In this document: positions 34,393-35,810 of the stretch, in pieces
How the letters are laid out: each line of letters starts with the position of its first letter
Position numbering within the stretch: the stretch's first letter is position 1
Position numbers and translations under genes: made by a program
Source: a virus
Direction: 5' to 3' (one strand)
DNA length: 35,810 nt
Virus record (IMG/VR): IMGVR_UViG_3300020442_002641
Coordinates: 1-35,810 of that record
Notes under the pieces: generated by a model
Databases searched by the model: none
Told to the model about the DNA's origin: nothing
What the model saw: the letters and a program-made list of their open reading frames with translations, nothing else

Positions 34393-35810
34393 ATGGCAAT
34401 ATCTGACGCACAAAAGGTAGACTATCTCTGGAAGAAACTGGGATATGGTCGCGCCAAAACCGACACGAACGCAAACAAGAAAGCACCTAACGAATCTATC
34501 GCTAGTCCGCTTTTAATTAGAGGAGAGAATATTTGGGCACAGTCTGGATCTGTTCCAGCTACTATACCTGGAAGTAGCACTAGTATAGTTACTGTATATC
34601 CTACAACTGCTCCTATTGAAACTACTGTAGATGCTACATCTGCTTCAAATAGAACCTGGAAAACTGGACAAATTGATTGGATTCCTCCTGAAATTGGAGC
34701 GACATACTTGGTTAAGGTATACGTCCATACTTCTAGCGATGCTTCTAACGCTGCTGCAAATGGAACACAACTATTTGCAACTGGTTCTGGAAACAATGAT
34801 GAATGGTTCTTTGATTACCAGGCAGGTACACTTCACTTTATTGGAACTAATCTCCCCGATGGAGTAAGTTTCACAGGTAAGAGTGTTTATATTAGTGGAG
34901 CAAGATACGCTGGCAGTAAGGGAGTTGTTTCTTCGGGTGGAGATTCCGAATTCACAAATGTCAATGTCAGTGGACTGGGAACAGTCACAAACTTGGTTGG
35001 CACCACTGCAAATATCTCTGGTGTTGTAACTGCAACTGCTTTCCATACTGGAGCAGAAGGATCTGCTATCAGAGTCTCTAGTGACACTATTAGTGGTCCA
35101 TCTGAGATCGTTATTGATCCATCTGCAGTTGGCGATAACACAGGTGCCGTTAGAGTTAAAGGTGATCTGTTTGTAGATGGCACACAGTTTATTGTCAATT
35201 CTACTGCGATCGAACTTGCGGACTTTAATGTTGGTATTGCAACAACAGTAGGTAGTTCAGAGACTCTGAATGGTGCTGGTATTGGAATTGGTTCCGCAAA
35301 TGTTCGTAAGACATTTGTATATGACTTTAGCAGTGATAGTCTCAAATCTAGCGAGAATCTAGATTTAGCATCTGGAAAAGTCTACAAAATAAATGAAACT
35401 GAGGTATTAAGTTCTAGGCAACTTAGTATTGCAGACATAAATGCCACTGGAGTATCTACTTTTGCTAATGCAGAAGTAACTGGTATTGCTACCATTGCTA
35501 CTTTAGAAACCGTAACTGGAACGATCACAAATCTGACCAGTACAAGTTTAGAAACTACTAATTCAAAAGTAACTGGTATTGCTACCATTGCTACTGGAAC
35601 AGTAACAAATCTGACCAGTACAAGTTTAGAAACTACTAATGCCAAAATAACTGGTATTACTACTGTTTCTAATACTACTGAGAATACCTTAGGTAATTCA
35701 AATACAGGTGCGTTACTGATTGATGGTGGCGTAGGAATTGATAAGAATTTAACGATTGGTGGAAATCTAAACGTACAAGGATATTCTGAGTTTGTTGGTG
35801 TTGCCACATT
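34393..35810 (+). CDS. Tail-fibre-like structural protein, 5' part (3' end outside window)
   Basis: ATG 34393 follows the previous stop by 1 nt and the frame stays open to the window end, giving 472 complete codons. The start MAISDAQKVDYLWKKLGYGR, then NESIASPLLIRGENIWAQS, is a conserved beginning of fibre-like structural proteins in marine T4-like phages. Residues 60-175 form a beta domain with EWFFDYQAGTLHFIGTNLPD. Then come ISGVVTATAFHTGAEGSAIR, VKGDLFVDGTQFIVNST and repeated short strands (VTGIATIATGTVTNLTSTSL), typical of a trimeric beta-helical fibre shaft. The receptor-binding end lies outside the window. Confidence 0.8.
   Translation, partial: MAISDAQKVDYLWKKLGYGRAKTDTNANKKAPNESIASPLLIRGENIWAQSGSVPATIPGSSTSIVTVYPTTAPIETTVDATSASNRTWKTGQIDWIPPEIGATYLVKVYVHTSSDASNAAANGTQLFATGSGNNDEWFFDYQAGTLHFIGTNLPDGVSFTGKSVYISGARYAGSKGVVSSGGDSEFTNVNVSGLGTVTNLVGTTANISGVVTATAFHTGAEGSAIRVSSDTISGPSEIVIDPSAVGDNTGAVRVKGDLFVDGTQFIVNSTAIELADFNVGIATTVGSSETLNGAGIGIGSANVRKTFVYDFSSDSLKSSENLDLASGKVYKINETEVLSSRQLSIADINATGVSTFANAEVTGIATIATLETVTGTITNLTSTSLETTNSKVTGIATIATGTVTNLTSTSLETTNAKITGITTVSNTTENTLGNSNTGALLIDGGVGIDKNLTIGGNLNVQGYSEFVGVAT
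35474..35640 (+). repeat. Imperfect tandem DNA repeat in the last fibre gene
   Basis: A 29-nt segment at 35474-35502 recurs exactly at 35567-35595, and a 36-nt segment at 35527-35562 recurs exactly at 35605-35640. The offsets are 93 and 78 nt, so the second copy lacks 15 nt (5 codons) and stays in frame. Confidence 0.85.

Noticed and set aside
35474-35640. CRISPR-like repeat array
   Set aside because: Only two copies, in frame within a fibre gene, with related rather than unique spacers.
34887-35807. Minus-strand open frames of about 150 and 140 codons under the last fibre gene
   Set aside because: They are Val/Pro/Thr-rich mirror translations of repetitive fibre sequence; the plus-strand frame is continuous and recognisable.

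Overview
The window is one contiguous block of late (virion) genes from a T4-like myovirus. All genes read on the + strand. Base composition is A+T-rich, about 35-40% GC in the lines I sampled by eye. The gene order, the fibre-protein style and the late-promoter-like ATAAATA/CTAAATA boxes fit a marine cyanomyovirus (Synechococcus or Prochlorococcus host). A related marine T4-like phage such as a pelagiphage cannot be excluded without a search. I see no host, plasmid, integrase, tRNA or CRISPR sequence, and no stretch over 300 bases lacks a gene.

Layout. 1-546: the 3' end of a glycosyltransferase-like gene, a 44-residue very basic protein, then a clear intrinsic terminator. 587-15251: a late-promoter box followed by gp25, gp6 and a 4,099-residue gp7-like baseplate wedge protein that alone fills about a third of the window. 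15254-17384: a gp10-like fibre/adhesin protein with a LamG-type lectin domain. 17391-26819: gp8, a 2,487-residue DUF4815 structural protein and two small conserved-looking genes. 26828-29134: neck proteins gp13 and gp14. 29139-30612: gp15 (tail terminator/sheath stabiliser) and gp16 (small terminase). 30605-35810: two small virion proteins and two fibre-like genes, the last cut by the window end. The large terminase gene, which directly follows gp16 in T4, is not present up to the window edge.

How the genes work together. gp25, gp6, gp7-like and gp8 are the wedge components of the baseplate. gp13, gp14 and gp15 close the head-tail joint. gp16 acts in DNA packaging. The LamG, PKD and fibre-like proteins are the likely host-surface contacts. 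Seven late-promoter-like boxes sit in or at gene junctions, 17-34 nt before a start codon, and suggest a chain of overlapping late transcription units.

Most unusual signal. Conserved T4 core proteins (gp7, gp8, gp14, gp15) and the DUF4815 protein carry copies of a small set of beta-rich repeat modules. These are a 'GSGY' glycine repeat, an 'HGF-GD-Y' unit, an 'IDDE...RG' unit and a 'GE-G-TSGA' unit. In gp14 and gp7 the modules lie between conserved core blocks. The pattern looks like a decorated virion in which the same surface modules were shuffled into several structural genes. The gp7-like giant also carries a YHYH domain.
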